From: Herbidospora yilanensis
Lineage (GTDB): Bacteria > Actinomycetota > Actinomycetes > Streptosporangiales > Streptosporangiaceae
DNA length: 64,000 bases
Reading direction: 5' to 3'
Assembly: GCF_001570565.1 (NCBI RefSeq)
Contig: NZ_BBXE01000033.1
Location: forward strand, 90,185 to 154,184
The translations under genes and the position numbers were made by a program. Shown piece after piece: positions 10,701 through 21,528 of this stretch. Below the pieces are notes generated by a model, which was not told where the DNA came from, did no database searches, and saw only the letters and a list, made by a program, of their open reading frames with translations. Position 1 is the first letter of the stretch. Every line of letters begins with the position of its first letter.

Positions 10701-11151
10701 ACTCCCAGAGGGAGTAGCCGTAGCCGGTGCCGCGCTGGGTGCCGTAGAGGCGGACGTAGCGCCCCGAGCCGGTGACGTTCAGCGTCTGGACGCCGCCCGT
10801 GCCGGTCGTGGTGGTGTAGACGTCGGTCCAGGTCGTGCCGTCGGTGCTGGTCTGGATGGCGAAGGAGCGGCCGTAGGCGGCCTCCCAGTGCAGGACGACC
10901 TGGCTGATCTGCCGGGTGGAGCCGAGGTCGGCCTGGACCCACTGCGGGTCGCTGAAGTTGGAGGCCCAGCGGGTGGTGAGGTCGCCGTCGAAGGCGGCGG
11001 CCGGGACGAAGGCCCCGCCTTCGGAGGAGGAGGCGGTCGCGGGTTTGCCCTGCGAGATCGGCGGGTCGGCGGCCGCCGCCGGTGACGGGACGGCCAGCCC
11101 GGACGCGACGAGCGCGGCCAGGGTGGCGATGAACAGGCCTAAGCGGGACAC
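7762..11151 (-). CDS. Secreted multidomain glycan-active protein: three discoidin/CBM32 domains, GH16-like domain and GH-A clan catalytic domain
   Basis: A 1129-aa secreted protein. In order: signal peptide (~1-28, ending SPAAAA), F5/8-type C (CBM32) domain (~33-155), Ser/Gly linker, second CBM32 (~165-290), GH16-like jelly roll (~300-570), GH-A clan TIM barrel (~585-895), Ig-like domain (~900-1000) and a third CBM32 (~1005-1129). The barrel has a likely acid/base Glu in WDVGNEV and a nucleophile Glu in VTEAGP; its start (VNGQPWEVKGLTYGP) and GNEV resemble beta-1,3-glucan-active GH2/GH17/GH72-like enzymes. The GH16-like domain reads GETDIMT where active laminarinases have ExDxxE, so its acid/base Glu appears lost. 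A LacI-type operator and a TTGACA element lie upstream. Role inferred: extracellular beta-glucan binding and cleavage; exact GH family unsettled. Confidence 0.82.
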   Translation of the reverse strand: MSRLGLFIATLAALVASGLAVPSPAAAADPPISQGKPATASSSEGGAFVPAAAFDGDLTTRWASNFSDPQWVQADLGSTRQISQVVLHWEAAYGRSFAIQTSTDGTTWTDVYTTTTGTGGVQTLNVTGSGRYVRLYGTQRGTGYGYSLWEFQVFGPGGGTGDPGGTCGTANVAQGKTATASSVENAGTPASAAFDGSATTRWSSAYSDPQWVQVDLGSALPVCKVVLTWEGAYATAYKIQSSLNGTTWTDLHSTTTGAGGTQTIDVSGTGRYIRMHGTARNSGWGYSLWEMAVYSGDGGTQEPEQPGDWTEVWRDDFTGGAGTSPSAANWLLRTGTSYPGGAANWGTGEVETMSASTANVSLNGQGFLEIKALRDGAGNWTSGRVETQRTDFAPQPGQMLRFSARLKQPDVANALGYWPGFRATGAAYRGDYTNWPGVGETDIMTNVNGRNQLAQTLHCGTAPGGVCNEYDGRTSGFASCTGCQTGYHEYTQVIDRTKTDEEIRFYLDGRQTWVVRESQVGVAAWQAAIHHGFYLRFDLAIGGSLPNALAGQTTPTAATTPGGVLSVDWVQVARQTGATPAAMTDPPTPAGPSVVRVTGTQGNWQLQVNGQPWEVKGLTYGPPQSAGDGYLRDLKNMGVNTIRIWGVDDATPALLDKAAQHGIKVIVGHWLNQGADYVNDTAYKTAVKAEIVARVNTLKGRQGVLMWDVGNEVILTMQDHGLPAATVEARRVAYAQFVNEVAVAIKAADPNHPVTSTDAYTFAWTYYRAHSPALDLLAVNSYGAIHTVRTDWINGGYTKPYIVTEAGPDGEWEVPDDVNGVPTEPTDLQKRDMYTASYNAIHNHTGVALGATQFHYGLENDFGGVWLNTLTGGWRRHGYHSLKRAYTGTASANTPPEINSMTVQNQTAVPAGSQFVVETGTTDPNGDLIRYNLMFSNKHVNGNRGFDHVRFTETSPGRFSVTAPQAMGVWKVYVYAYDGHGNVGIETKSFRVVPPVAPGVNVAAGKTTTASTFQATGDGGPFNAARATDGSYTSRWASEWADPQWIQVDLGSNQAVKHVQLAWEGAYGKSYRVLTSTNGTTWTESYATTSGDGGFDSLNLTATARYVRVEMTQRGTPWGYSLWEFGVYV

Positions 11152-11183
11152 GGCCGCTCCTTGGGGGGTGAAGGGCTTCGCGG

Positions 11184-11201
11184 TTGGAGAGCGCTCTCCA
11201 A
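11184..11201. promoter_or_regulatory. LacI-family operator-like palindrome for the glycanase gene
   Basis: TTGGAGAGCGCTCTCCAA is an 18-bp perfect palindrome, 33 bp upstream of the glycanase start codon. The central CG-containing half-sites are typical of LacI-family repressors of sugar catabolism. The same 16-bp core recurs at 11307, 21488 and 25037. Confidence 0.8.
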
Positions 11202-11207
11202 ATCAAG

Positions 11208-11237
11208 AGACTCGCGCGGGCGGCTGACAGGTGTCAA
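11208..11237 (-). promoter_or_regulatory. Possible promoter of the glycanase gene
   Basis: On the minus strand a TTGACA occupies 11237-11232, and a weak -10-like hexamer GAGTCT lies about 18 bases downstream at 11213-11208. The operator at 11184-11201 would follow directly after the start of transcription, as expected for repression. Confidence 0.4.
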
Positions 11238-11306
11238 GGCCCCAATCCCGCGCGGGGAAACACCACCGAAACACCGGGGATGGCCGGAAGCAGGCATCGA
11301 CGCAGG

Positions 11307-11322
11307 TGGAGAGCGCTCTCCA
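11307..11322. promoter_or_regulatory. LacI-family operator-like palindrome (middle copy)
   Basis: TGGAGAGCGCTCTCCA is a 16-bp perfect palindrome lying between the two divergent transcription units, 123 bp from the 11184 copy. It could act on either side or support DNA looping with the flanking sites. Confidence 0.75.
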
Positions 11323-11486
11323 TGCGGCCGGCCCGCTGACCGAAACACCCGCTTTGACCTGCAGTAAGACCCGATCTGACTTCGGGCAGGCCGGCGCCGG
11401 ATTGTCAAGGGCGGGCGCCGAATCGGGGCTGAAACTGCAGGCCGTTACCGCGATGTCATGAAACGTAATGAAATTTCGTCGTTTCC

Positions 11487-11516
11487 TTGACCCTGCCGAA
11501 AACGCGTCCATAGCCT
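11487..11516 (+). promoter_or_regulatory. Likely promoter of the NRPS operon
   Basis: TTGACC at 11487-11492 is followed after 18 bases by TAGCCT at 11511-11516, a good match to actinomycete vegetative promoters. Transcription would begin near 11523, just before the operator at 11532 and about 150 bp upstream of the NRPS start. Confidence 0.55.
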
Positions 11517-11531
11517 CACAGAAGGGCGTAG

Positions 11532-11545
11532 TGGGAGCGCTCCCA
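11532..11545. promoter_or_regulatory. CebR/CelR-type operator of the NRPS operon
   Basis: TGGGAGCGCTCCCA is the exact 14-bp palindrome known as the CebR (Streptomyces) and CelR (Thermobifida) box, bound by LacI-family cellobiose-responsive repressors. It sits immediately downstream of the inferred promoter start point, where a repressor would block transcription. No LacI-family gene is present in this window. Confidence 0.8.
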
Positions 11546-11670
11546 AATCAGTCGGCGGGGGCGCGGATTCGTGCTGTCCGCGTGAGCGGGACGCGGACGG
11601 CCGCAGGCCGGTCGTGGCCCGGGCTGCGAATCGGCCCCGACGAGGGGCCTCGACGAATCCGGAGCATCTG

Positions 11671-14600
11671 TTGACCAGTCTCTCCCCGGCCAAACAGGCA
11701 CTTCTCGCCCGCCGGCTCCAGCGCCGGACCGTCTCGGAGACCATCGCGCCGCGTTCTCCCGAGATCGTCCCGCCGCTGTCGCACGCGCAGGAGCGCCTGT
11801 GGTTCCTGGAGCACTACCGGGCGGGGACGACGGCGTACACGGTCCCCTACACGACCCGCCTCACCGGCGCCCTCGACGCGACGGCCTTCGCGGCGGCGGT
11901 GACGGAGGTGTCGCGCCGGCACGAGAGCCTGCGCATGCGCTTCCTCGCCTCGGACGACGGGCTGCCCGAGGTGGTCGTCGACGCCGAGCCCGCCACCGAG
12001 TTCTCCCTCGTGGAGGCCGCCTCCGAGGAGGCCGCCCAGGAGCTGATCACCGCCACGCTGGCCCGGCCCTTCGACCTGGCGGCCGGGGGGCTGCTCCGCG
12101 TCCTGCTGGTCCGCCTGGCCCCGGACGACCACGTCCTCCTGATGGCCGCCCACCACGCGGTCACCGACGGCTGGTCGGCCGAGATCCTGCTGCGCGAGCT
12201 GCTGACCCTGCACGGGGGCGACGCCCTCGACCCGCTGCCGATCCAGTACGGCGACTACGCCCTGTGGGAGCGCACCCGCGACCACACCCGCGACCTCGCC
12301 TACTGGCGCGACCGGCTGACCGGGGTGCCGCCGCTGGAGCTGCCGCTCGACTTCCCCCGCCCGGCCGAGCAGACCACCTCTGGCCGGGGCCACCGCTTCC
12401 GCGTCGACCCCGATCTCCTGGCCCGGTTCGCCGACCAGGGGGTGACGCCCTACATGCTCATGCTGGGCGCGCTGCAGCTCACCCTCGGCAGGTGGTCGGG
12501 GCAGCACGACTTCGCCGTCGGCTCGCCGGTCAGCGGACGCCCGCTGCCCGAGCTGGAACCCCTCGCCGGCATGTTCGTCAACACGCTCGCGATGCGGGCC
12601 GACCTGTCGGGCGACCCGTCCTTCGGGGAGTTCCTGCTCCGCGTCCGCGACTCCTGCCTGGACGCCTACGCCCACCAGGAGCTGCCGTTCGACAAGCTGG
12701 TCGGCGAACTGAAGGTGGAGCGCGACGTCAGCCGGTCGGCGGTGTTCCAGGTGCTGCTCGCGCTGCAGAACTACGGGCCCCGGGACGACCACGGGCTGAC
12801 GGTCTCGGCGTTCCATCCCGAGGTGACGGTCAGCCGCTTCGACCTGGCCTTCTACCTGTGGGGCGGCGACGGCCTGGTCATCTACAACCCCGACCTGTTC
12901 CGGCCCGAGACCGTCACCCGGCTGACCGAGTCGCTGACGACCGTCCTGCGCGCCGCGCCCGAGACCCCGTTGTCGCAGGTGGCGTGGGTTCCCGACGCCG
13001 ACGAGGTGCTGGCCCTGGGGGTCGCGGCCCCGGCCCGGCCGCTGCCCGCCCGGTTGCTGCACGAGCTGCCGCCCGTCACCGACGCCCCGGCCGTGGTGTT
13101 CGGGGGCGAGGTGGTGACGTACCGGGAACTGGACCGGCGCGCCAACCACCTGGCCCACCGGCTGCGGTCGTCCGGGGTGCGCCCCGGCGACCGCGTGGCC
13201 GTCTGCCTGGAGCAGTCGGCCGGGGTGGCCGCGGCCCTGCTGGGCGTCCTCAAGGCGGGCGCGGCCTACGTCCCCCTCGACCCGGAGCAGCCGGACGACC
13301 GGCTGGCCTACCTGATCGGCGACTCCGGGGCGCGGGTGTCGGTCACCGGACGCCCGCTGCCCGGCGGGACCGTCGAACTCGGCCTGGACGCGGGCGAGGC
13401 GGCCGGCCCGCCCGACACCGGGGTGACGCCCGGCGACCTGGCCTACGTGATCTACACCTCCGGGACGACCGGCCGGCCCAAGGGGGTGGCGGTGCGGCAC
13501 CGGGAGGTGCTGACCTACCTGTCCGGCGTGCGGGAGCGGTTCGGGATCGAGGACGGGAAGGTGTTCGCCCTCCCCCAGTCGCTCGCCTTCGACTTCGGGG
13601 TGACGATCTTCTACCTGTCGCTGATGACCGGCGGCACCCTGCACCTGATCCCGCCGAAGTCGACCGACCCGTGGCCGGTCCGCCCCGACTACCTGAAGAT
13701 GACCCCCTCCCACCTGGCGGCCCTCGACGTCGAGCTCCCGAAGGAGCTGCTCATCCTGGGCGGCGAGGCCTCGACCGTCGGCTGGGCCTCCGAGCTGGCC
13801 GGGCACTGCCGGGTGGTCAACCACTACGGCCCGACCGAGGCGACCGTCGGCGTGACCACCTTCGAGGTCGAGCCCGGTCAGACCGGCCAGGCCACGCTGC
13901 CCATCGGACGGCCGCTGCCGGGGGCGCGGGTCTACGTGCTGGACGAGCACCTGCGGCCCGTCCCGGCCGGGGTGACGGGCGAGATCTACCTGGGCGGCGA
14001 CCGGCTCGCCCGCGGCTACCTCGGCAAGCCCGCCCTCACCGCCGAGAAGTTCCTCCCCGACCCCTACGGGCCGCCGGGCTCCCGCGTCTACCGGACCGGC
14101 GACCTGGGCCGCTGGACCCACGACGGGGTGCTGCAGTTCCTCGGCCGCCGCGACCTCCAGGTCAAGATCCGGGGCTACCGGGTCGAGCTGAGCGAGGTCG
14201 AGACGGTGCTCGCCGAACATCCCGCCGTCGCGCAGGCGGTGGTGGAGCTGCGCGACCAGCGGCTGGTCGCCTACCTGGTCGGCGACGAGATCCCGGCCGT
14301 CGACGTGCGGGCCTGGGCCAGGGACCGGCTGCCCGACTACATGGTCCCGGCCCGGTGGGTGTGGCTCGACGTCCTGCCGCTCAAGGCGCACGGCAAGGTC
14401 GACCGCGCGGCCCTGCCGTCGGCCGACGAGCCGGTCCTGACCGGCCTGGTCGCGCCCGCGACGGAGGCCGAGGAGACCATCGCCGCGATCTGGGCGGCGG
14501 TATTGGGGCTGGAACGGGTCGGGGTGACCGACGACTTCTTCGACCTGGGCGGCCACTCCTTGCTCGCGATGCAGGTGGTGGCCCGCATGCGCAAGGCCGG

Positions 14601-16887
14601 TCACCCGGTGACGCTGATGCGGCTGTTCACCCACCCGACCGTGCGTGAGCTGGCCCGGGAGGAGAGCGGCTCCGGCGGCCTGCTCCACCGGCTGACCCCC
14701 GAGCGCCCGGTGACCGCCTCCCTCGTCTGCGCCCCCTACGGCGGCGGCAGCGCGGTCATCTACAAGCCGCTGGCCGACGCGATGCCCGGCGACTGGGCGC
14801 TGCACTCGATCGCCGTCCCCGGCAACGAACTCGGCGAGGAGCCGCGCCCGGCCGAGGAGGTCGCCGAGCAGGTCACCGCCGAGATCCTCGCCACCGTCGA
14901 GGGCCGCGTCGTCCTGTACGGCCACTGCGGCGCGGGCACCACCCTCGTCGCGGCCGTCGCCCGCCGGCTCGAAGCGGCCGGGCGGCCGGCCGAGGCCGTC
15001 TACCTGGGCGGCGTGTTCCCCTTCACCCGGCCCCGGGGCCTGTTCGCCCGGGTGGGCGAGTGGCTGGAGGACCACGGCAGCGACCAGTCCCGCATCAACG
15101 GCCTGGTGGCCTCGGGCCTGGACGTGGCCGAGTTCGACCAGGCCGAACTCGAACTCATCGTCCGCAACCGGCGGCGCGGCACCCGGGAGGCGGAGCGGTA
15201 CTTCGCCCGCCTCTTCGAGGAGGGCGCGGAACCGCTGTCGGCCCCGGTGATCGCGGTGGCCGGGGAACGCGACCCGGTCATGGAGTTCTACCAGGAGCGC
15301 TACCGCGAGTGGCACTGCCTGTCCCGGGTGACGGCCTGTGTGGTCCTGGACGAGGCGGCGCACTACTTCGTGAAATACCGGGCCGAGGAACTGGCCACGA
15401 TCGTGACCACCGTCCACGGCGAGCTGGCGGAAGACGCGTCCGGTGACGTGCTGCCCGCGAAGGGGACCGGCACGTGGTGGGTCGAGGGCGTCTCCCGGAC
15501 GGACAGCCCCGTCCCGGACGCCGGGCTGCCCAGATCGGCCGGGCCCGCGCCGAGCATGCGGCGCTTCCTCGTGCTCGCCGCGGGTCAGCTCGTCTCGATG
15601 ACCGGGTCGGCGCTGACCGAGTTCGCCATCCCGCTCTGGATCTACCTGGAGACCGGCTCGCTGGCCAACTTCGCGCTGTTCTCGGTGCTGGGCCTGGTGC
15701 CGGGGCTGCTCGCCGCCCCGCTCGCGGGGGCCGTGGTCGACCGGTTCAACCGGCGGGCGGTGCTGCTGTGCGCCGACTTCGCGGCCGGGGGGACCCAGCT
15801 CGGGCTGGGCATCCTCGTCTGGACCGGAACGATACAGATCTGGCATGTCTACCCGCTGCTCGTGACGCTCTCGGTCGCGCTCACCTTCCAGCGGGTCGCC
15901 TACGCCTCGGCCATCCCCCAGCTCGTGCCGAAGCGGTACCTCGGTCACGCCAACGGCGTCGTCGGGATGGCCACCGGGGTCGCCCAGCTCGTGGTCCCGC
16001 TGGTCGCGGCGGGGCTGCTCGCGGTGGTCGGGCTGGGCGGGATCCTGGTCATCGACGTGGTCAGCTACGTGGTGGCGATCGCCGTGCTGGCCGCGATCAG
16101 GTTCCCGCGCAGCCTGCCGTGGAAGCGGCGGGAGACCGTGCTGAAAGAGATGGCCGAGGGGTTCCGCTACACCTGGGGGCATCTGGGCATCCGGCGCATG
16201 CTGCTGTTCTTCGCGGTCGTGAACCTGTTCATGTCGCCGCTGTTCCTGCTGGTCTCGCCGCTGGTGCTGAGCTTCGGCGACACCGCCGACGTGGGGCGGG
16301 TGGCGTTCTTCGGCGGGCTCGGGGTGTTCCTGGGCGGGCTCGCGATGACCTTCTGGGGCGGCCCGCGCCGGCTCCGGCTGCGCGGCCAGTTGCTCGCCAC
16401 GCTCTCGCTGGCGGCGTTCGCGCTGGTCGTCGGGGTGCGTGAGGACTTGGTCGTGATCGCGGCCGGCGCCTTCGGCATGTTCGCCTCGCTGACCGTGCTG
16501 AACGGCATCTACAACACGATCATCCAGGTCAAGGTTCCCCAGCGGTTCCACGGCCGGGTCTTCGCGCTGAACCAGCTTGTGGCCTTTTCGACACTCCCTA
16601 TCGGCTATGGGCTCATCGCCCCTTACGGAACGGCGCTGTTCGAGCCGTTGATGGCCGCGGACGGCCCCCTGAGCAGTACGGTCGGCATGATCATCGCAAC
16701 CGGGGAAGGGCGTGGGATCGCTCTCATGTACGTCCTGTTCGCCCTGGTCATGGCGGCCACGGTCGCCATCGGGACACGGATGCGGCGGTTGTGGAATTTC
16801 GATCTGGAGGTTCCGGACGCCATCCCCGACGATGTCATCGGGTTCGCAGCAGTTGGTGCGAAAAAGCTCAGCACGGAGGAAAAGTGA
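11671..16887 (+). CDS. NRPS C-A-T-TE fused to an MFS exporter (A domain predicted Asp; thioesterase with active-site Cys)
   Basis: A 1738-aa fusion. TTG 11671 is chosen as start: GGAG lies six bases upstream and the protein then begins like other NRPS modules (TSLSPAKQALLARRL); GTG 11614 is an unlikely alternative. Domains: condensation (~30-450, HHAVTDG with His161), adenylation (~460-930, YTSGTTGRPKG), carrier (Ser963 in LGGHSLLA), thioesterase (~1020-1260) and MFS transporter (~1296-1700, EntS/MFS_3-like, about 12 helices). My aligned specificity residues are D-F-T-K-I-G-H-V-G-K, closest to Asp-activating codes. The thioesterase nucleophile motif is GHCGAG, with TGC at 14926-14928, so Cys1086 replaces Ser; Asp in GERDP and His in DEAAHYF complete the triad. 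Its stop overlaps the next gene (GTGA). Assembly and export of a small peptide are inferred. Confidence 0.93.
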   Translation: MTSLSPAKQALLARRLQRRTVSETIAPRSPEIVPPLSHAQERLWFLEHYRAGTTAYTVPYTTRLTGALDATAFAAAVTEVSRRHESLRMRFLASDDGLPEVVVDAEPATEFSLVEAASEEAAQELITATLARPFDLAAGGLLRVLLVRLAPDDHVLLMAAHHAVTDGWSAEILLRELLTLHGGDALDPLPIQYGDYALWERTRDHTRDLAYWRDRLTGVPPLELPLDFPRPAEQTTSGRGHRFRVDPDLLARFADQGVTPYMLMLGALQLTLGRWSGQHDFAVGSPVSGRPLPELEPLAGMFVNTLAMRADLSGDPSFGEFLLRVRDSCLDAYAHQELPFDKLVGELKVERDVSRSAVFQVLLALQNYGPRDDHGLTVSAFHPEVTVSRFDLAFYLWGGDGLVIYNPDLFRPETVTRLTESLTTVLRAAPETPLSQVAWVPDADEVLALGVAAPARPLPARLLHELPPVTDAPAVVFGGEVVTYRELDRRANHLAHRLRSSGVRPGDRVAVCLEQSAGVAAALLGVLKAGAAYVPLDPEQPDDRLAYLIGDSGARVSVTGRPLPGGTVELGLDAGEAAGPPDTGVTPGDLAYVIYTSGTTGRPKGVAVRHREVLTYLSGVRERFGIEDGKVFALPQSLAFDFGVTIFYLSLMTGGTLHLIPPKSTDPWPVRPDYLKMTPSHLAALDVELPKELLILGGEASTVGWASELAGHCRVVNHYGPTEATVGVTTFEVEPGQTGQATLPIGRPLPGARVYVLDEHLRPVPAGVTGEIYLGGDRLARGYLGKPALTAEKFLPDPYGPPGSRVYRTGDLGRWTHDGVLQFLGRRDLQVKIRGYRVELSEVETVLAEHPAVAQAVVELRDQRLVAYLVGDEIPAVDVRAWARDRLPDYMVPARWVWLDVLPLKAHGKVDRAALPSADEPVLTGLVAPATEAEETIAAIWAAVLGLERVGVTDDFFDLGGHSLLAMQVVARMRKAGHPVTLMRLFTHPTVRELAREESGSGGLLHRLTPERPVTASLVCAPYGGGSAVIYKPLADAMPGDWALHSIAVPGNELGEEPRPAEEVAEQVTAEILATVEGRVVLYGHCGAGTTLVAAVARRLEAAGRPAEAVYLGGVFPFTRPRGLFARVGEWLEDHGSDQSRINGLVASGLDVAEFDQAELELIVRNRRRGTREAERYFARLFEEGAEPLSAPVIAVAGERDPVMEFYQERYREWHCLSRVTACVVLDEAAHYFVKYRAEELATIVTTVHGELAEDASGDVLPAKGTGTWWVEGVSRTDSPVPDAGLPRSAGPAPSMRRFLVLAAGQLVSMTGSALTEFAIPLWIYLETGSLANFALFSVLGLVPGLLAAPLAGAVVDRFNRRAVLLCADFAAGGTQLGLGILVWTGTIQIWHVYPLLVTLSVALTFQRVAYASAIPQLVPKRYLGHANGVVGMATGVAQLVVPLVAAGLLAVVGLGGILVIDVVSYVVAIAVLAAIRFPRSLPWKRRETVLKEMAEGFRYTWGHLGIRRMLLFFAVVNLFMSPLFLLVSPLVLSFGDTADVGRVAFFGGLGVFLGGLAMTFWGGPRRLRLRGQLLATLSLAAFALVVGVREDLVVIAAGAFGMFASLTVLNGIYNTIIQVKVPQRFHGRVFALNQLVAFSTLPIGYGLIAPYGTALFEPLMAADGPLSSTVGMIIATGEGRGIALMYVLFALVMAATVAIGTRMRRLWNFDLEVPDAIPDDVIGFAAVGAKKLSTEEK

Positions 16888-17204
16888 ACGTAGAGCGGGT
16901 CATGCGGCTCTGGAGCGAGATCCTCGGGGTTCCGGTCACGTCCCCGGACGTGGACTTCTTCGACCTCGGCGGTCAGTCGCTGGCGATGGTGCAGTTCTTA
17001 GCCCGGGTGGAGAGCGAGTTCGGCGTGGTGTTGCCGATCGAGGTGCTGTTCGCGGGCGACCTGACCGCGTCCGGGGCGGCACGGGCCATCCAGGAGATCC
17101 TCGACGAGGAGGGCGAGGACGTCGACGCGCTGCTCGCCGAGGTCGACGCCCTGCCCACGGGCGAGATCAGGGCGCTTCTGGGAGACCGCACGTGGCGCGA
17201 GTGA
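16884..17204 (+). CDS. Free-standing carrier protein (PCP/ACP)
   Basis: A 106-aa protein starting at GTG 16884, overlapping the NRPS stop by four bases, with GGAGGAAAA upstream. Residues 1-~75 form a carrier domain with the phosphopantetheine Ser32 in DFFDLGGQSL; the rest is an acidic C-terminal extension (EEGEDVDALLAEVDALP). It may hold the starter or an amino acid acted on in trans, since both NRPSs in this operon begin with condensation domains and neither has a loading module. Confidence 0.9.
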   Translation: MNVERVMRLWSEILGVPVTSPDVDFFDLGGQSLAMVQFLARVESEFGVVLPIEVLFAGDLTASGAARAIQEILDEEGEDVDALLAEVDALPTGEIRALLGDRTWRE

Positions 17205-18426
17205 TCATGTCCACGCACGGCAGCCATGGTGACGTGCTGCCGTTCGTGGCCCTCGGCCGGGCGCTGCGCGACCGCGGCCACGAGGTCGAGCTGCTCACCC
17301 ACGGGCCCTTCCGGGACCTGGCGGAGCGGGCCGGCCTGGAGTTCACGGCGATCGACACGCGCGAGGCGTACGAGGCGAACCTGGCGGACACTCCCCCGCT
17401 GCTGGGCGCCGGCCTCGGGCGGTGGCGCGACTACTACGAGGCCAACGGGCTGTTCGAGCAGATCGTGTTCGAGATCCGGCACACGATGGAACGATACGTT
17501 CCGGGCGAGACCATCTTGGTGGGGCGGCACACCACGGCCATCTCCACCCTGTTCGCCGCCGAGGCGCTCGACGCCCCGGCCGCCTGGGTCGCGGTGACGC
17601 CGATCCAGTACATGTCCGAGCGCGGCATCGCGCACACCTACGCCCAGACGATGGCCGACCGCCTCGACGCCGTCCGCGCGGGCGTCGGGCTGCCGCCGGT
17701 GAAGGACTGGGCGGCCTGGTTCGCGTCGGCCCACCTCGACGTGGCGCTCTGGCCCTCGTGGTTCGACCGGGCGGGCACTCCCTCGCCCAAGCGGGTGCGC
17801 CTGACCGGCGCGCCGCTCGGCGACTCCGACGGCGACCACGAGCTCCCGCCGGAGGCCGCGGAACTGCTCGACCAGGACGCCGTGCTGGTCACCGGCGGGA
17901 CCGGGCGGATGCTGCACCAGCGGTTCTACGAGGTCGCCGTCGAGGCCTGCCGGGCGGTCGGGCGGCCCGCGCTGCTGGCCGTGCGGCACCGCGACCTGGT
18001 GCCCGCGACGCTGCCCGACGGGATGCGCTGGTTTCCCGGCCTGCCGTTCGACCGGGTCGTCCCGAGGGTGGGGGCGATCCTGCACCACGGCGGGATCGGC
18101 ACCCTGATCAGGGCGGCCACCTCGGGCACCCCGCAGGTCGTCCTGGCCCACGGGTTCGACCGGGCCGAGAACGGCGCCCGGGTCGCGGCGGCCGGGCTCG
18201 GGTCGTGGTTGCCCGAGCAGCGGTGGTCGCCCGAGGAGGCGGCCGCGCTGCTGAAGGCCGCGCTGACCGGGCCGCGTGTCCGGGTGCCCGCCGACGGCGG
18301 GCTCGGCGCGGCGGCCGAGGCGATCGAAGGGCTGGCCGGAACCCCGGCCCCCTATTCGGCCAGACATCTACTCACCCGGGAGGAGCGCCTGGCGCTCGCC
18401 CGCCGACTGCGCTCAGGAGAGACGGC

Positions 18427-18430
<4 letters not shown>
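17192..18430 (+). CDS. GT1-family (GT-B fold) natural-product glycosyltransferase
   Basis: A 412-aa glycosyltransferase starting at GTG 17192, overlapping the carrier protein gene by 13 bases. The N-terminal Rossmann half begins VIMSTHGSHGDVLPFVALGR. The C-terminal half has the nucleotide-sugar site ILHHGGIGTLIRAATSGTPQ and PxxxxFDRAENGARV typical of MGT/Gtf enzymes. These transfer a sugar from a nucleotide donor to an acceptor; the acceptor here is presumably the NRPS product or an intermediate. Its stop overlaps the next NRPS gene (ATGA). A self-protective glucosylation role is possible in view of the GH3 gene downstream, but this is inference. Confidence 0.88.
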
Positions 18431-21462
<3,032 letters not shown>

Positions 21463-21487
21463 CAGGGCCGGTCCCGGATCCCTTCAA

Positions 21488-21503
21488 TGGAGAGCGCTCT
21501 CCA
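21488..21503. promoter_or_regulatory. LacI-family operator-like palindrome before the GH3 gene
   Basis: TGGAGAGCGCTCTCCA sits in the 66-bp gap between the NRPS stop and the GH3 start at 21529. An ATG overlapping this palindrome (21487) is in frame with GH3 but is better explained as part of the operator. Its position suggests GH3 can be controlled separately from, or together with, the NRPS operon. Confidence 0.78.
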
Positions 21504-21528
21504 AACCCACTCAGACGCGGGGGGATCT

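Larger units (their letters stand above)
11152..11670. other. Divergent control region with three LacI-type palindromes
   Basis: This 519-bp gap separates the glycanase (minus) from the NRPS operon (plus). It contains three related palindromes, a minus-strand TTGACA and a plus-strand TTGACC/TAGCCT pair, each listed separately. I find no convincing coding sequence in it. Confidence 0.8.

Noticed and set aside
11548..16551. Very long minus-strand ORF (1667 codons) opposite the NRPS gene
   Set aside because: It is an antisense shadow of high-GC coding sequence, rich in Gly/Arg/Asp/His, with no domain; the plus strand encodes a clear NRPS.
21487..21528. ATG 21487 as the GH3 start (residues MESALQ)
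   Set aside because: This ATG is part of the operator palindrome; GTG 21529 has a ribosome site. The same MESAL artefact appears before the DUF1996 gene at 25036.
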